In this document: piece by piece, positions 26,323 through 35,918 of the stretch
Layout of the letters: the number at the start of each line of letters is the position of its first letter
Position numbering within the stretch: position 1 is the first letter of the stretch
NCBI GenBank assembly: GCA_019359495.1
Contig: JAHHHF010000078.1
Span: forward strand, 40,149-104,148
Direction: 5' to 3'
Length of the DNA stretch: 64,000 nt
From: Goleter apudmare HA4340-LM2
GTDB lineage: Bacteria > Cyanobacteriota > Cyanobacteriia > Cyanobacteriales > Nostocaceae
The notes under the pieces: generated by a model
Databases searched by the model: none
The model's input: the letters and a program-made list of their open reading frames with translations, nothing else
Told to the model about the DNA's origin: nothing
Program-made: the position numbers and the translations under genes

Positions 26323-26664
26323 GGGTCAAGAGCGGAGCCGGAGACGCTCGCCTCTGGTCCAGGTTTAAGAGTTATTAGTGGTTTATATTACCTATCCCCC
26401 ATCCCCGTTCAGCTGAGTGTAGCCGAAGCCAATTAACTATTTCCTTCCAGAATTGCTGATGTAGGAATGGTATTTGGAATTAGTGATTAAAATTGCATCT
26501 GTTGAATTTGATGGCTGATACCTGAACGTGCTACAACATCCGAGGCGGCATGTTAAATCAGGATGACTCTCAGAATAAGTAAATTTTATCTCTAGTTCAT
26601 GTACAGACTTTCCTCTGGAAGGTTAGTACAATCCAAAATCCTAGATCCAACATCACAAATTCAT

Positions 26665-27351
26665 ATGACAGTTGCTCATAACCCCTGTGTTTTAGTGATC
26701 GAAACCGATGAGGTACTTGCCAATCAACTTTCTTTTGATTTGCAAGAAGCTGGTTATGAAGCCATTTTGGCTAATGATGCAGCGAGCGGTTTACAATACA
26801 GTCGAGATCGCCAGCCTTCTTTAATTGTTCTAGATAGAATGCTGGCGGGTGAATCAGGACTATCATTGTGCAAAAACCTCAGAAGTGCTGGTACTCGCTC
26901 TCCGGTACTGGTGCTGATGGCCAGAGATTCAGTTGATGATCGTGTAGCTTGTTTAGAAGCTGGAGCTGATGACTATATCCTCAAGCCTTACCGCTCAGAA
27001 GACTTTTTAAAGTTAATTCGCCTTTACTTAAAACCTGATGTCGATACTACAGAGCAATTGCGCTTTGGCGATTTGGTGTTAGATATTGCTACCCGCCGGG
27101 CTATTCACAATGGACGGGTAATCGATCTGACTATGAAAGAATTTGAACTGTTAAAGTTCTTAATGGAACATCCCCGTGAAGTGTTGACCCGTGAACAAAT
27201 TTTAGAAAACGTTTGGGGTTACGACTTTATGGGCGAGTCAAATGTGATCGAAGTTTACATCCGTTACTTACGCCTGAAAATAGAAGACGAAGGTCAAAAG
27301 CGTCTAATTCAAACAGTACGGGGTGTTGGGTACGTTTTACGTGAATCTTAG
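26665..27351 (+). CDS. OmpR-family response regulator with atypical receiver (NblR-like)
   Basis: A 228-residue regulator when started at 26665 (MTVAHNPCVLVIETDE). The frame is open upstream to 26599. The receiver keeps the acceptor Asp (LIVLDRMLAG) and Lys (YILKPY). Its acidic pocket reads E-T-D instead of D-D, and the conserved Thr/Ser position is Met (LVLMARD). The winged-helix domain (about 130-226) is intact, ending VRGVGYVLRES. Degenerate receivers of this kind occur in NblR, the cyanobacterial regulator of phycobilisome degradation and stress responses. The match to NblR is by general resemblance only. No kinase gene is adjacent. Confidence 0.85.
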   Translation: MTVAHNPCVLVIETDEVLANQLSFDLQEAGYEAILANDAASGLQYSRDRQPSLIVLDRMLAGESGLSLCKNLRSAGTRSPVLVLMARDSVDDRVACLEAGADDYILKPYRSEDFLKLIRLYLKPDVDTTEQLRFGDLVLDIATRRAIHNGRVIDLTMKEFELLKFLMEHPREVLTREQILENVWGYDFMGESNVIEVYIRYLRLKIEDEGQKRLIQTVRGVGYVLRES

Positions 27352-27397
27352 TGAGGCAATGGCAGGAGTAATTATCGCTACACAAAAAGATTTCATG

Positions 27398-27425
27398 ATC
27401 CCACCACTAAAAAGGGTGGGATTTT
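27398..27425 (+). terminator. Terminator-like hairpin after the NblR-like gene
   Basis: ATCCCACC (27398-27405) pairs with GGTGGGAT (27415-27422), loop 9 nt, followed by TTTG. The T-run is short. Confidence 0.6.
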
Positions 27426-27549
27426 GAATTTAAGGAGTATACTGACCAAAAAATAGTAGTGTGTGTCACAAGAAAAACAACTATCAGCCGTAGGTTTTTT
27501 TGTTTAAATTTTGTAAAATTGTAGTCTCAATGACAAAATCGTCAACTTT

Positions 27550-28074
27550 ATGATTCGTTTGCCAAGTTTAGTTTCTATGCTGCTGAGTGTTTTGCTCATG
27601 GGTTGCTCTCTGCCCACGACGGCTAAACCACCTATCGTTTCTGGGTCTCAAACTCAAGCAAATGCACCTGCGGGTCAAAAACTACCGATCTCTGCTCAAG
27701 TCCTTGTTCCTAATGGCACAACAATTGAATTAGAAGTGGCGCAGACGCCAGAACAGCAAGCGATGGGATTGATGTATCGACCAGCTTTACCAAATGACCG
27801 AGGAATGATGTTTAAGTTTCCTTCCGCACAACCAGTGAGCTTTTGGATGAAGAATGTACCAGTGGAACTGGATATGGTTTTTCTCCAAAATGGGGTTGTG
27901 AAGTATATTCAGGCGGCTGCGCCTCCTTGTGCTAGTGAGCCTTGCCCTACCTATGGCCCTAATACACCAATTGATACCGTGATTGAATTACGCTCTGGGC
28001 GCTCTGTTGAATTGGGTCTGCGGGTAGGCGATCTTGTCAAAATTAAAGACTTAAACTCCGGCACTTTGCGGTGA
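27550..28074 (+). CDS. DUF192 family lipoprotein
   Basis: A 174-residue protein with an N-terminal lipoprotein signal peptide (hydrophobic residues 7-18, lipobox LMGC with Cys19). A DUF192 domain (about 52-170) follows. It contains LEVAQTPEQQAMGLMYRP, DRGMMFKF, SFWMKNVPVELDMVFL and AAPPCASEPCPTYGP, with two cysteines that may pair. DUF192 is a widespread beta-barrel family without a settled function. The lipoprotein form implies a location on the outer face of the inner membrane or on the outer membrane. It has its own promoter region. Confidence 0.85.
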   Translation: MIRLPSLVSMLLSVLLMGCSLPTTAKPPIVSGSQTQANAPAGQKLPISAQVLVPNGTTIELEVAQTPEQQAMGLMYRPALPNDRGMMFKFPSAQPVSFWMKNVPVELDMVFLQNGVVKYIQAAAPPCASEPCPTYGPNTPIDTVIELRSGRSVELGLRVGDLVKIKDLNSGTLR

Positions 28075-28600
28075 TAAATATTTCAGATGTTTAGTCTTTA
28101 AAATGTTTGGGAAATCTAAATAAATAATGTATTAGTAACAAAAGTGTCACGTATTGTGCTAATATGTGCCATTACAGAGCGATTATTGAAAATATTGCTA
28201 ATTAAAGGAAGCCCTGTCGTCCCAAGTGGAATCAGAGTTTTAAAAGGTTTAGCCGCAAAAATCTTCCTTTTGGCGTACGTGTAAATAGTCGCAAATAAGA
28301 GACTATAAGCTAAGGAATCTTTGTTACTACATGCGTAATTAAATACGATACTGCTGTAAAAAAGTTAAGACTGAATTGATTGAGAGGAAGTGCTACTTAA
28401 CAATTGAGTAGATGAGTAGCACCAGGTCTTGACTTCCCCATCAACTGAAGAAATGACTCTTTTCGGTGGAATTTAGATAGGTCTTTGCAGTCGTGTTTTA
28501 ACGGCACACCACAGTGACACATAAAATACTGGCTACTAGCTACTGAGAAATGGCGGACTTATATATGACAATACACTCTGCACCAGGAGGTGAGATACAA
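28075..28600. other. Intergenic region between the DUF192 and DUF2949 genes
   Basis: A 526-bp AT-rich spacer with no hairpin followed by T, no RNA gene and no convincing frame. A strong ribosome-binding site AGGAGGTGA lies at 28585-28593, seven bases before the DUF2949 ATG. Confidence 0.45.
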
Positions 28601-28798
28601 ATGGCACCATCAACATATTCGCGATTGATTCGTTTTTTACAGGAAGATTTGGCAATTTCGGCAGCGTCTTTAGGGGTAGCATTGCGACACCGGGAACAAG
28701 ACCCAGGCCCTTTGCCAATGATTCTTTGGCAGTATGGGTTGATTACTCTAGAACAGTTAGAGCAAATTTATGATTGGCTGGAGACGGCACAGCTATGA
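28601..28798 (+). CDS. DUF2949 family small protein
   Basis: A 65-residue cyanobacterial protein. MAPSTYSRLIRFLQEDLAIS starts the conserved block, and the centre LRHREQDPGPLPMILWQYG and the end LEQLEQIYDWLETA match DUF2949. The frame extends upstream to 28550, but the AGGAGGTGA site just before 28601 sets this start. It is probably a cytoplasmic helical protein whose function is unknown. A strong terminator ends the transcript 110 bp downstream. Confidence 0.8.
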   Translation: MAPSTYSRLIRFLQEDLAISAASLGVALRHREQDPGPLPMILWQYGLITLEQLEQIYDWLETAQL

Positions 28799-28906
28799 GT
28801 AGTTTATGCAGGAGAATTGAGGTATGTCATATCTACCCTGCCTTTTGCAAAGGCTAATAGATAAGAAGATAGGTTTTTACCGTTTTCACTCATTTACATC
28901 TCAAAG

Positions 28907-28942
28907 AAAGAGGGAGTTGGATATTCAACTCCCTCTTTTTTT
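28907..28942 (+). terminator. Strong rho-independent terminator
   Basis: AAAGAGGGAGTTG (28907-28919) and CAACTCCCTCTTT (28926-28938) form a perfect 13-bp stem with a 6-nt loop, followed by more T (to 28942). It terminates the DUF2949 transcript. The A-rich 5' side could also let it work on the minus strand. Confidence 0.9.
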
Positions 28943-28958
28943 GAGCAAGGGTCAAGGG

Positions 28959-29090
28959 GAGCCACTTCTGTGCGGAGAGAAGTTGTCGGGGAGACGTTCT
29001 TTCCGGCAAACTTCGGCAGGTTCCTTTCGTTGAAGAAAGTGGCTCTCAAGGTAATCTTTTTCACCAATGACCAATGACCAATGACAAATC
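28959..29090. repeat. Palindromic patch and CCAATGA heptamer repeat
   Basis: GAGCCACTT (28959-28967) and AAGTGGCTC (29037-29045) bracket a GC-richer, palindrome-containing segment. It is followed by three copies of a CAATGAC-type heptamer (about 29066-29088), up to the stop codon of the aminotransferase. No gene. Confidence 0.5.
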
Positions 29091-29091
29091 A

Positions 29092-30243
29092 CTACTGTGC
29101 AAATACTTTAGCAGCACCAGCGACACCAGCACCTGGGGTAAAGTTTTCGTAGCCGAGTTCCGAGAGGACAACTTCTAGGGATGATATGCAGCTAAGAATA
29201 TCGCGATCGCTAACAAAACCCAAGTGACCAATGCGGAAAATTTTGTTTTTCAGATGGTCTTGACCACCGGCTAAAGCGATGTCAAAGCGCTTGTTCATCA
29301 ATGATCGAATTTTATCTGATTCGATTTCTTGGGGTGCGACAGCAGTAATCGCCGGGCTAGCATGACTGTCTGGCGCAAATAAAGGTAAATTCAAGCCTTT
29401 AATTGCTGCACGAGTAGCGTTCTTATGGCGTTCATGACGACCAAATATTGATTCTAAGCCTTCCTCTTTCATGATCCGCAGTGTGGTGTGTAGTGCCACA
29501 ATTAAGTTCACCGGCGGAGTGAATGGTGTTGTGTTCTTGGCTGCCGATTTGCGATATTTGCCTAAATCTAGATAATATTTGGGCAATTTAGCCGTTTTGT
29601 AGGCTTCCCAAGCTTTAGGACTAACCGAGACAAATCCTAATCCAGGGGGTATCATGTAGCCTTTTTGAGAACCAGAGGCGACTATATCTAGACCCCAAGT
29701 ATCAACTGGTAAATTGAATGCACCCAAGCTAGTGACAGCATCCACAATCATCAAAGCTTCATCATGTGCTTTCACATGGCTATTGATGGTTTCCAGGTCA
29801 TTGAGTACACCTGTTGAGGTTTCGCTGTGGGTGATGATGACTGCTTTAATTTGCTTTGATGTGTCGGCTGCTAGTTTTTCAGCAAACAGCGCCGGATCAA
29901 GGGGGTTTCCCCATTCAGCAGTAATTGGTTCGACATTCAAACCATAGGCTTGACCAACTTCTACCCACCGTTCGCCAAACTTACCATTAGAACCAACCAA
30001 AATGCGATCGCCTGGAGACAGAAAATTAATTATTCCTGCTTCCACAGCACCAGTACCACTCACATTCAAGGTCAAGACATCGTTTTGAGTTTGATGCAGC
30101 CATTTGAGGTTTTCGTTCACCTCTGCCAAAATGTTGCTAAATTCATTAGTGCGGTGTCCAATCGGGTGTTTGGCTAATGCCAGTAAGGCAGCTTCTGGTA
30201 CTGGAGTAGGCCCAGGAATCATCAGCATCAGCTTATCGTCCAT
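29092..30243 (-). CDS. Class V PLP aminotransferase (alanine/serine-glyoxylate type)
   Basis: A 383-residue PLP enzyme. MIPGPTPVPEAALLA and HRTNEF are N-terminal substrate-binding motifs. NVSGTGAVEAG binds the cofactor phosphate, VDAVTSLGAF contains the PLP-pyridine Asp, and SGSQKGY has the Schiff-base Lys194. The family transaminates glyoxylate to glycine with alanine or serine, relevant to photorespiration. The sequence is close to what is called the soluble hydrogenase 42-kDa (tritium exchange) subunit from Anabaena cylindrica. That name is almost certainly historical, since no hydrogenase motif is present. It appears monocistronic. Confidence 0.92.
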   Translation of the reverse strand: MDDKLMLMIPGPTPVPEAALLALAKHPIGHRTNEFSNILAEVNENLKWLHQTQNDVLTLNVSGTGAVEAGIINFLSPGDRILVGSNGKFGERWVEVGQAYGLNVEPITAEWGNPLDPALFAEKLAADTSKQIKAVIITHSETSTGVLNDLETINSHVKAHDEALMIVDAVTSLGAFNLPVDTWGLDIVASGSQKGYMIPPGLGFVSVSPKAWEAYKTAKLPKYYLDLGKYRKSAAKNTTPFTPPVNLIVALHTTLRIMKEEGLESIFGRHERHKNATRAAIKGLNLPLFAPDSHASPAITAVAPQEIESDKIRSLMNKRFDIALAGGQDHLKNKIFRIGHLGFVSDRDILSCISSLEVVLSELGYENFTPGAGVAGAAKVFAQ

Positions 30244-30863
30244 GTATGCATCCTAAAAATTAAATAAAAGTCAAAATTGTCAGGGATTGTGAATTATCAT
30301 ATACACTTCTGCTTGTCACCCATCTTGTGGTAGGTTCGACCTATTCACAGAGAAAATGTTGCCTTAGCTCAACTTGTGGAAACTCAGACTCAGCTAAACA
30401 TCCTGTTTTAGGTAATCTCACCAGACGTGAAGAGGCCGTGTAGGCATCTGATCGTAGAGTAACAGCTTGTCCTAGGTGAGCGATAAGGAGACATCAAAAT
30501 TCCCGATCCAGTTTGTCTAAATTTTTTTTGCACTGAATATCTAGAATCTCACAAATGTGGATGCAAGTACAGTGAGTTAGCAAATTTTATGGCGATCGCT
30601 CTTTTAGAGGAGTCTTTTGTGGAAAAATGTCAAAGCTTAAGAGAAAGTATAGTTAATTTATCAGTAGTATTGAGCGGGACAATGAATCAATTCAAAATTC
30701 AAAATTAAATACAGCCACCCACAAGGGGGAGTGGCGTGGGCGGGTTTCCCGACTCGATAGAACTGGTGTTGGAGTTTCTACCTACCTTGAGAAAACTTCG
30801 ATTTTTGGACGCAGTACGGTTTTGAACCTAGCTTTTTCCTATAAAATCAGAGTGTTGTCTGTC
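30244..30863. other. Long intergenic region
   Basis: This 620-bp spacer contains the promoter of the aminotransferase gene (minus). A GC-richer patch (about 30415-30490) is bounded by CTCACC (30417-30422) and GGTGAG (30475-30480), which could fold. One HIP1 site is near 30593. I do not recognise any RNA family or gene in it. Confidence 0.4.
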
Positions 30864-31112
30864 TTAATCGGGAGTAACAACCGATCCTGTGTGATGGTTG
30901 ATTGACCAACGGTGATCAACAGCCATAGAGGAGACTTGGCAAATTTCTTCCAGGTGCTTTTGTTGGACAGCTGCTTTACGTAAAGTAATAATTAGCTGAT
31001 TCACCTGATGCCGCAAATCCGGGTTTTGACTCACTGCTGACATGGTTTGTCTTTCTAAAAGTTGCAGTATAAGTTCGTAATGGATAGGAGAAGGCAGAGG
31101 AATTTGCTCCAT
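30864..31112 (-). CDS. DUF5340-like small protein
   Basis: An 82-residue protein, mainly helical: MEQIPLPSPIHYELILQLLE, then RQTMSAVSQNPDLRHQVNQL and IITLRKAAVQQKHLEEICQ. This resembles the cyanobacterial family DUF5340, recognised from pattern only. There is no membrane segment or signal peptide. The polar tail (HHTGSVVTPD) is probably disordered. The function is unknown. It lies 200 bp downstream of trpC on the same strand, with its own spacer. Confidence 0.65.
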   Translation of the reverse strand: MEQIPLPSPIHYELILQLLERQTMSAVSQNPDLRHQVNQLIITLRKAAVQQKHLEEICQVSSMAVDHRWSINHHTGSVVTPD

Positions 31113-31311
31113 GAAGTTGGTTTGAGATTTTAGATGAGGGATGTTGTCTGAGTTGTGGTTGGTTGAGTATTAAATAAATTGTTACATAGGCAAATAGTAT
31201 TTATGGATCAACCGAATGGTATGGGTTTATGAAGATTTAGCAAAAAGATTACCTAACTGTCATGGGTATGTATGGTTTCCTGGCTGGCGAGGAGTCAGGG
31301 AGGCTGTTCTT

Positions 31312-32211
31312 TTAGATAGACTTTGGTAATATTTGGGCGATCGCTAATTTGGGATCTGGTTGTTTTACCAAAGATTCGCCAATGAGTACAGCTGCTGCGC
31401 CTGCTTGGGATACCAAACTCAGGTCATCTGGGTGATGCAATCCTGACTCACTGACAACTAGAATGTTCCGCGCTTGCAATTGCTCACCCCTTGCTGTCAA
31501 GAGTTGACAAGTGGTTTGCAGGTTAACAGAAAAATCCTGCAAATTGCGATTATTGATTCCGACTAAAGAGACATCATCCAAGGCTAGCACACGGTCAAGT
31601 TCCTCTAAACTGTGTACTTCTATCAATGCTGCCAGATTTAAAATTTTGGCGACTTTGAGATAGTATTGCAAATCTTGGTCACTCAGGATAGCCGCAATCA
31701 ACAAAACGGCATCTGCTCCTTGCACACGTGCCAAGTACATCTGATAAGGAGAGATGACAAAGTCTTTGCACAATAGTGGCAGATCAACTGCGGTGCGAAC
31801 TAGCGCTAAGTTCTCAAAGCTGCCTTGAAAGAACTTGGCATCCGTTAATACAGAAAGACAGCTAGCACCCCCTTGTTGATAAGCCAGCGCAATTTCTACT
31901 GGGTCAAAATCTGCTCGTAAAACTCCTTTACTAGGAGAAGCTTTTTTGACTTCGGCAATTAGGGCTGGTGTTGTCTTCCCTTGTCGTAAGGCGGCTATAA
32001 AATCATGGGTAGGCGGTGCAGTGAGTTGCCGTTTTTGCAATTCTCGTAGAGGTAACCTTTCACGCATTTGCTCTATTTCAATCTCTTTATGCCAAACAAT
32101 TTCCTCCAAGATATTGTTTGGTGTAGCATCAGGCATGGCAACCTGATATTGCAATATGGAAACATTAATGGTGGCGCTGGGTGAACGGCGACGGATTTGC
32201 ATATTAGTCAT
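31312..32211 (-). CDS. trpC: Indole-3-glycerol phosphate synthase
   Basis: A 299-residue TrpC with a (beta/alpha)8 barrel. The motifs are [17 protein letters not shown] (substrate-binding Glu/Lys), LCKDFVIS (Lys), [10 protein letters not shown] (Glu), [10 protein letters not shown] (Asn), VVSESG (Glu/Ser) and [10 protein letters not shown]. The enzyme closes the indole ring in tryptophan synthesis. The ~35-residue N-terminal extension before [12 protein letters not shown] is longer than in enterobacteria and typical of cyanobacteria. A start at the second Met (32202, [16 protein letters not shown]) is equally likely. It is located downstream of lpdA on the same strand with 94 bp between, probably one transcript. 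Confidence 0.93.
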   Translation of the reverse strand: MTNMQIRRRSPSATINVSILQYQVAMPDATPNNILEEIVWHKEIEIEQMRERLPLRELQKRQLTAPPTHDFIAALRQGKTTPALIAEVKKASPSKGVLRADFDPVEIALAYQQGGASCLSVLTDAKFFQGSFENLALVRTAVDLPLLCKDFVISPYQMYLARVQGADAVLLIAAILSDQDLQYYLKVAKILNLAALIEVHSLEELDRVLALDDVSLVGINNRNLQDFSVNLQTTCQLLTARGEQLQARNILVVSESGLHHPDDLSLVSQAGAAAVLIGESLVKQPDPKLAIAQILPKSI

Positions 32212-32305
32212 TGGTTATTGGTCACTTGTCATGAGTTTCTAGTCAGCAGTCAAGGGTCATTTGTCCTTGTTTGTTCACCAAGGACAAATAACAAATAACG
32301 AATGA
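32212..32305. repeat. Heptamer-like simple repeats between lpdA and trpC
   Basis: A stretch of degenerate ATTTGTC/GACAAAT-type heptamers, with TTGTCCTTG near 32262 and CAAGGACAA near 32279 forming a 9-bp inverted repeat. It lies between two genes of the same strand and may slow or terminate transcription. Confidence 0.5.
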
Positions 32306-33736
32306 CTAACTGACAACAGCACGCTTATAGGCTTCGTCCAGCACTTCTGAAAGTGTGGGGTGGGCGTGAACCAAATGGGCGAGGCTTTGGACTGATTGCC
32401 GATTGGCAACTGCGGCTGAGGCTTCATGAATTAAGTCTGAGGCGTGCAGTCCAAAAATGTGAACTCCCAAGACTTCCCCTGTATCTTTGCGATACACCAC
32501 CTTGGCGATACCGTCGGCTTCATTTTCCGCTAGGGCTTTGGAATTACCTTTGAAGTAACTCCGACTCGTGGCGATTTCAAAGCCTTCAGTTTGCCCCAGT
32601 TCCTTGGCTTGTGGTTCCGTCAAACCCACATAGCTAACTTCTGGGTGAGTAAAGGCGGCGGCGGGAATGCAGCGATAATCAACTACACGTTGATGCCCAA
32701 CTATATTTTCTACGGCGACGATGCCTTGGGCAGAAGCGGCATGGGCGAGCATCATTTTACCAGTGGCATCACCGATCGCCCACAAATGAGGCACGACTTC
32801 ACCAGATGATAATACTGCCATCTGGTCATCGACGGGGATATAATTTCGTCGGTCTAGTTCTACACCTACAGATGCCAAACCGATATTTTGAGTGGCGGGG
32901 ATGCGTCCAGTAGCGACTAGACAAGCGTCTACCTCGATTACGTCTACGTCTTCTTTGGTTTTGAAATCTGCTAATTCAATCACCACAGGTGAACCTGGGA
33001 TGATTTTTTTGGCGTATATCCCCACTTTAGTTTCAATATCGCGGGGGGTGATTAACACCCGTTCGGCGAGTTTGGCAATGTCGCGGTCAAAACCCGGCAT
33101 TAACTGATCTAGGGCTTCAATCAGGGTGATTTCACAGCCCAAAGCTGAGTAAATGTCAGAAAATTCTAAGCCGATGTAGCCACTACCAATAATTGCTATC
33201 CAATTGGGAAGGGTTTCTAACTTCACACCTTGGTCACTGGTAAAGACAGTTTTACCGTCTACTTCAATCCCTGGAGGCACAAAAGGCACGGAACCGGGGG
33301 AAAGGATAATATCTTTGGCGGTGATGGTTTTTTCCCCACCATCCCCAGTAATACTGACTTTTTGTGTACCCGCAACCTTTCCCCAACCCCTGATGATATC
33401 GACTCCCAGGCGTTTGAGGCTGTTAGTTAAGTCGCCTTGAATTTTAGCAACGAGATTGTCTGCATGATCGGCGATGGCTTGGCGATCAAACTCCACACTG
33501 CCGACTTGAATTCCTAGCGACTTGAGGTGATGGGCATTGCGTAATTCCCGCACACGACCAGATGCTGCTAGCAGCGCTTTCGATGGAATACAGCCCCGGT
33601 TGACACAGGTTCCTCCCATGTCACCTGCTTCGATAATCGCTGTTTTTAAACCGCATCTGACGGCGTGTAAGGCTGCTCCATGTCCGCCTACACCAGCGCC
33701 TATAATCACTAAATCGTAATCAAACCCTTGACTCAC
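32306..33736 (-). CDS. lpdA: Dihydrolipoamide dehydrogenase (E3)
   Basis: A 476-residue pyridine nucleotide-disulfide oxidoreductase. It has an FAD motif ([16 protein letters not shown]), a redox-active disulfide ([14 protein letters not shown]44/C49), an NAD motif ([15 protein letters not shown]) and a C-terminal dimer motif with the catalytic HAHPTLSE. It reoxidises lipoyl groups of pyruvate dehydrogenase, branched-chain dehydrogenase or the glycine cleavage system. Nostocs have this E3 away from the E1/E2 genes, as here. Upstream of trpC. Confidence 0.94.
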   Translation of the reverse strand: MSQGFDYDLVIIGAGVGGHGAALHAVRCGLKTAIIEAGDMGGTCVNRGCIPSKALLAASGRVRELRNAHHLKSLGIQVGSVEFDRQAIADHADNLVAKIQGDLTNSLKRLGVDIIRGWGKVAGTQKVSITGDGGEKTITAKDIILSPGSVPFVPPGIEVDGKTVFTSDQGVKLETLPNWIAIIGSGYIGLEFSDIYSALGCEITLIEALDQLMPGFDRDIAKLAERVLITPRDIETKVGIYAKKIIPGSPVVIELADFKTKEDVDVIEVDACLVATGRIPATQNIGLASVGVELDRRNYIPVDDQMAVLSSGEVVPHLWAIGDATGKMMLAHAASAQGIVAVENIVGHQRVVDYRCIPAAAFTHPEVSYVGLTEPQAKELGQTEGFEIATSRSYFKGNSKALAENEADGIAKVVYRKDTGEVLGVHIFGLHASDLIHEASAAVANRQSVQSLAHLVHAHPTLSEVLDEAYKRAVVS

Positions 33737-34142
33737 GTTAGTTTCCCCGTGTGCTTCGCCTATTTATTCTTAACTTGATCAGTAACCAGTGCAACCCCCT
33801 CTAAGTTTGGGTGTTGCTCAATCAAATCATGATTCATATACTGTGGGCAAAGAACCTGAATAATCGCTAAATTCGGATATTTTTTAGTTATTATTCACGA
33901 TCGCCTCAGTAGTTTTTATCCGTAAAATCGTATAATTTTATTTCGGTTTATCATCTGTTTTCAGCCACGCATCAACCGGGTCAAAGCCAACAAGATATTG
34001 TAACATCAAAGCTAAGTATGAGTAAGCTGTGAGAGGATTTATTGCCAACCGTTGAATTTTTTTGCAGTTTGTTAGCTTAATGCCCTGAGTTGGGTTTAAA
34101 ATCTTGGTTGGCAGCCATAGGATTCCCTCAAGCGATCGCTCG
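33737..34142. other. Divergent promoter region of lpdA and the SWIM gene; possible small minus-strand frame
   Basis: A 406-bp spacer between divergent genes. The minus strand of 33938-34060 encodes a stretch with protein-like codon choice (AYSYLALMLQYLVGFDPVDA, then WLKTDDKPK and stop). It has no good ATG clear of the SWIM gene start. It may be a small protein with an alternative start or the tail of a decayed gene. Evidence is too weak for a CDS call. Confidence 0.35.
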
Positions 34143-35918
34143 ATGTCTATTCCCAATTTTAGTGAATTCACCATCCGCCGAAATACCAATTCTAAGTCTT
34201 TTCAGCGAGGCGAATCCTACTATGAGGCCCATGCCGTCATTACAGTCGTACAACGCGGTAATGTGCTACAGGCGAAAGTAGAAGGACGTGAAGCCTTTCC
34301 CTATCGCGTCAACCTCAGTTTTGATAGTACAGGATTGACCTCAGTTCACTGTACCTGTTCCTACAATTTTGATGGTTGGTGTAAACATATTGTAGCGACG
34401 ATGCTTGTCTGTTTGCGTCAGCCAGAGATTATTGAAGAACGCCCCACTCTAGAACAGTTACTTGATCGCCTAGACCATATCCAAAGCCAAAAGCTAGTGC
34501 AAGATTTGGTAGCAGCGTACCCCAAGTTGATTGAAGCTGTCGATCGCCATGTCAGTCTACTCACAAATTCTGTACCAGCAAAACCACTTGCACAACCAGT
34601 GCGATTGATTACTGTTGATCCTAAGCCTTTGAAGCAGCAAGTCAGGCAGATTCTCCGGGATGCAATGCGCTACTGGGAAGATGGTGGAGAAGATGACCTC
34701 ATGAGTGAAGAATTGCTGAGTTTGGTACAAACTGCGGTAGATTTTAGCGAACGGGGGGATGGTTATAATGCGATCGCTATTTTGGAAGCCATTACCTCAG
34801 CCTGTGTGGAATACTGGGATGATGTTGCTGAATATCTTGCTGATCACGATGAAATTACTTGGGAATTAAATGATGCTTGGTGTGAAGCAATTCTCACGGC
34901 TGACCTCACCCCAGAAGAAAAAGTCGATGTGCAGGTGAATTTAGAAGCTTGGCAAGATGAGTGGAATACTGATTTGGGATTAGCTTTAGAAGCTTTACGC
35001 CAAGGTTGGGATTACCCACCATTAGTAGAGGTTCTCCAGGGAAAGACCAGCAACCTGGGAGAGTGGGAGGACGCAGCCCCAGATTATGCTGATAGTCTGG
35101 CGCTAATTCGCTTAAAAATCTTGGAACGTCAGGAGCGTTATCAAGAATACCTGTATTTGGCAGCCGCCGCAGGTCAAATTCAGCAATACCTGACAATGTT
35201 GGGGCGTTTAGGTAGGGTTGATGAAGCTATCGAAGCGGCTCAAACCCAGATGACTACAGTAGAAGAAGCCTTTGCCCTCGCTAAAATTCTCACCGAACAG
35301 GGGTCATTGCCACAAGCATTAGATATTGCCCAAACCGGATTTAATTTACCTGGTAATTGTCAGTATCAATTGGGAGTCTGGACGAGCGATTTAGCAGAAG
35401 AGTTAGGTAATCTGGAATCGGCTTTATTAGCCAGAAAGACTACCTTCAATATCAAGCCTTCCTTCTTTGACTACCAAACGATAGAAGAGTTAGCTGGAGA
35501 GAATTGGGCAAATATTCAACCAGAGTTGTTAGAAACCATCCGCACCTCGAAAGTGTGGGGCACAGAATCAGCCAAAGTAGATATCTATTTATATGAAGGG
35601 CTGATTGATGAGGCGATCGCAGTAGTGAGTGAACTCAGTTCCTATCATACAGAATTAATTCACCGTGTCATGAATGCAGCGATCGCTGATCATCCTGACT
35701 GGGTAATTAACAATGCTTGTCGCCGCGCCGAGTCAATTATGAATGCGGGTAAGGCAGAACATTATAGTGATGCCATTAAATGGTTAAAAAAAGCGCGGAC
35801 TGCCTACATAGACTCTGGCAAACAGGCAGATTGGTCAAGCTATCGCACCAAATTAATCCAAATCCACGCCCGCAAACATAAATTGATGGGAATGTTCAAA
35901 GAACGGGGTATGGAGTGA
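34143..35918 (+). CDS. SWIM zinc-finger protein
   Basis: A 591-residue protein with an N-terminal SWIM domain, C70-x-C72-x7-C80-x-H82 (HCTCSYNFDGWCKH). SWIM fingers bind zinc and contact DNA or protein, and occur in bacterial SNF2 neighbours and recombination-associated factors. The remaining part (about 100-590) is alpha-helical with TPR-like helices (for example IAILEAITSACVEYWDD and LALEALRQGWDYPP) and a basic C-terminus. The ATG at 34143 (MSIPNFSEFTIRRNT) is preferred over one at 34104. No SNF2 helicase gene is next to it. The function is unknown, possibly regulatory. Confidence 0.85.
   Translation: MSIPNFSEFTIRRNTNSKSFQRGESYYEAHAVITVVQRGNVLQAKVEGREAFPYRVNLSFDSTGLTSVHCTCSYNFDGWCKHIVATMLVCLRQPEIIEERPTLEQLLDRLDHIQSQKLVQDLVAAYPKLIEAVDRHVSLLTNSVPAKPLAQPVRLITVDPKPLKQQVRQILRDAMRYWEDGGEDDLMSEELLSLVQTAVDFSERGDGYNAIAILEAITSACVEYWDDVAEYLADHDEITWELNDAWCEAILTADLTPEEKVDVQVNLEAWQDEWNTDLGLALEALRQGWDYPPLVEVLQGKTSNLGEWEDAAPDYADSLALIRLKILERQERYQEYLYLAAAAGQIQQYLTMLGRLGRVDEAIEAAQTQMTTVEEAFALAKILTEQGSLPQALDIAQTGFNLPGNCQYQLGVWTSDLAEELGNLESALLARKTTFNIKPSFFDYQTIEELAGENWANIQPELLETIRTSKVWGTESAKVDIYLYEGLIDEAIAVVSELSSYHTELIHRVMNAAIADHPDWVINNACRRAESIMNAGKAEHYSDAIKWLKKARTAYIDSGKQADWSSYRTKLIQIHARKHKLMGMFKERGME

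Noticed and set aside
28824..29033. A 69-codon frame after the DUF2949 gene
   Set aside because: It contains the 13-bp stem of a strong terminator and the palindromic repeat behind it.
30415..30490. Possible structured RNA in the spacer upstream of the aminotransferase gene
   Set aside because: Only a 6-bp enclosing stem is seen and no family signature (6S, tmRNA, RNase P, SRP) fits.
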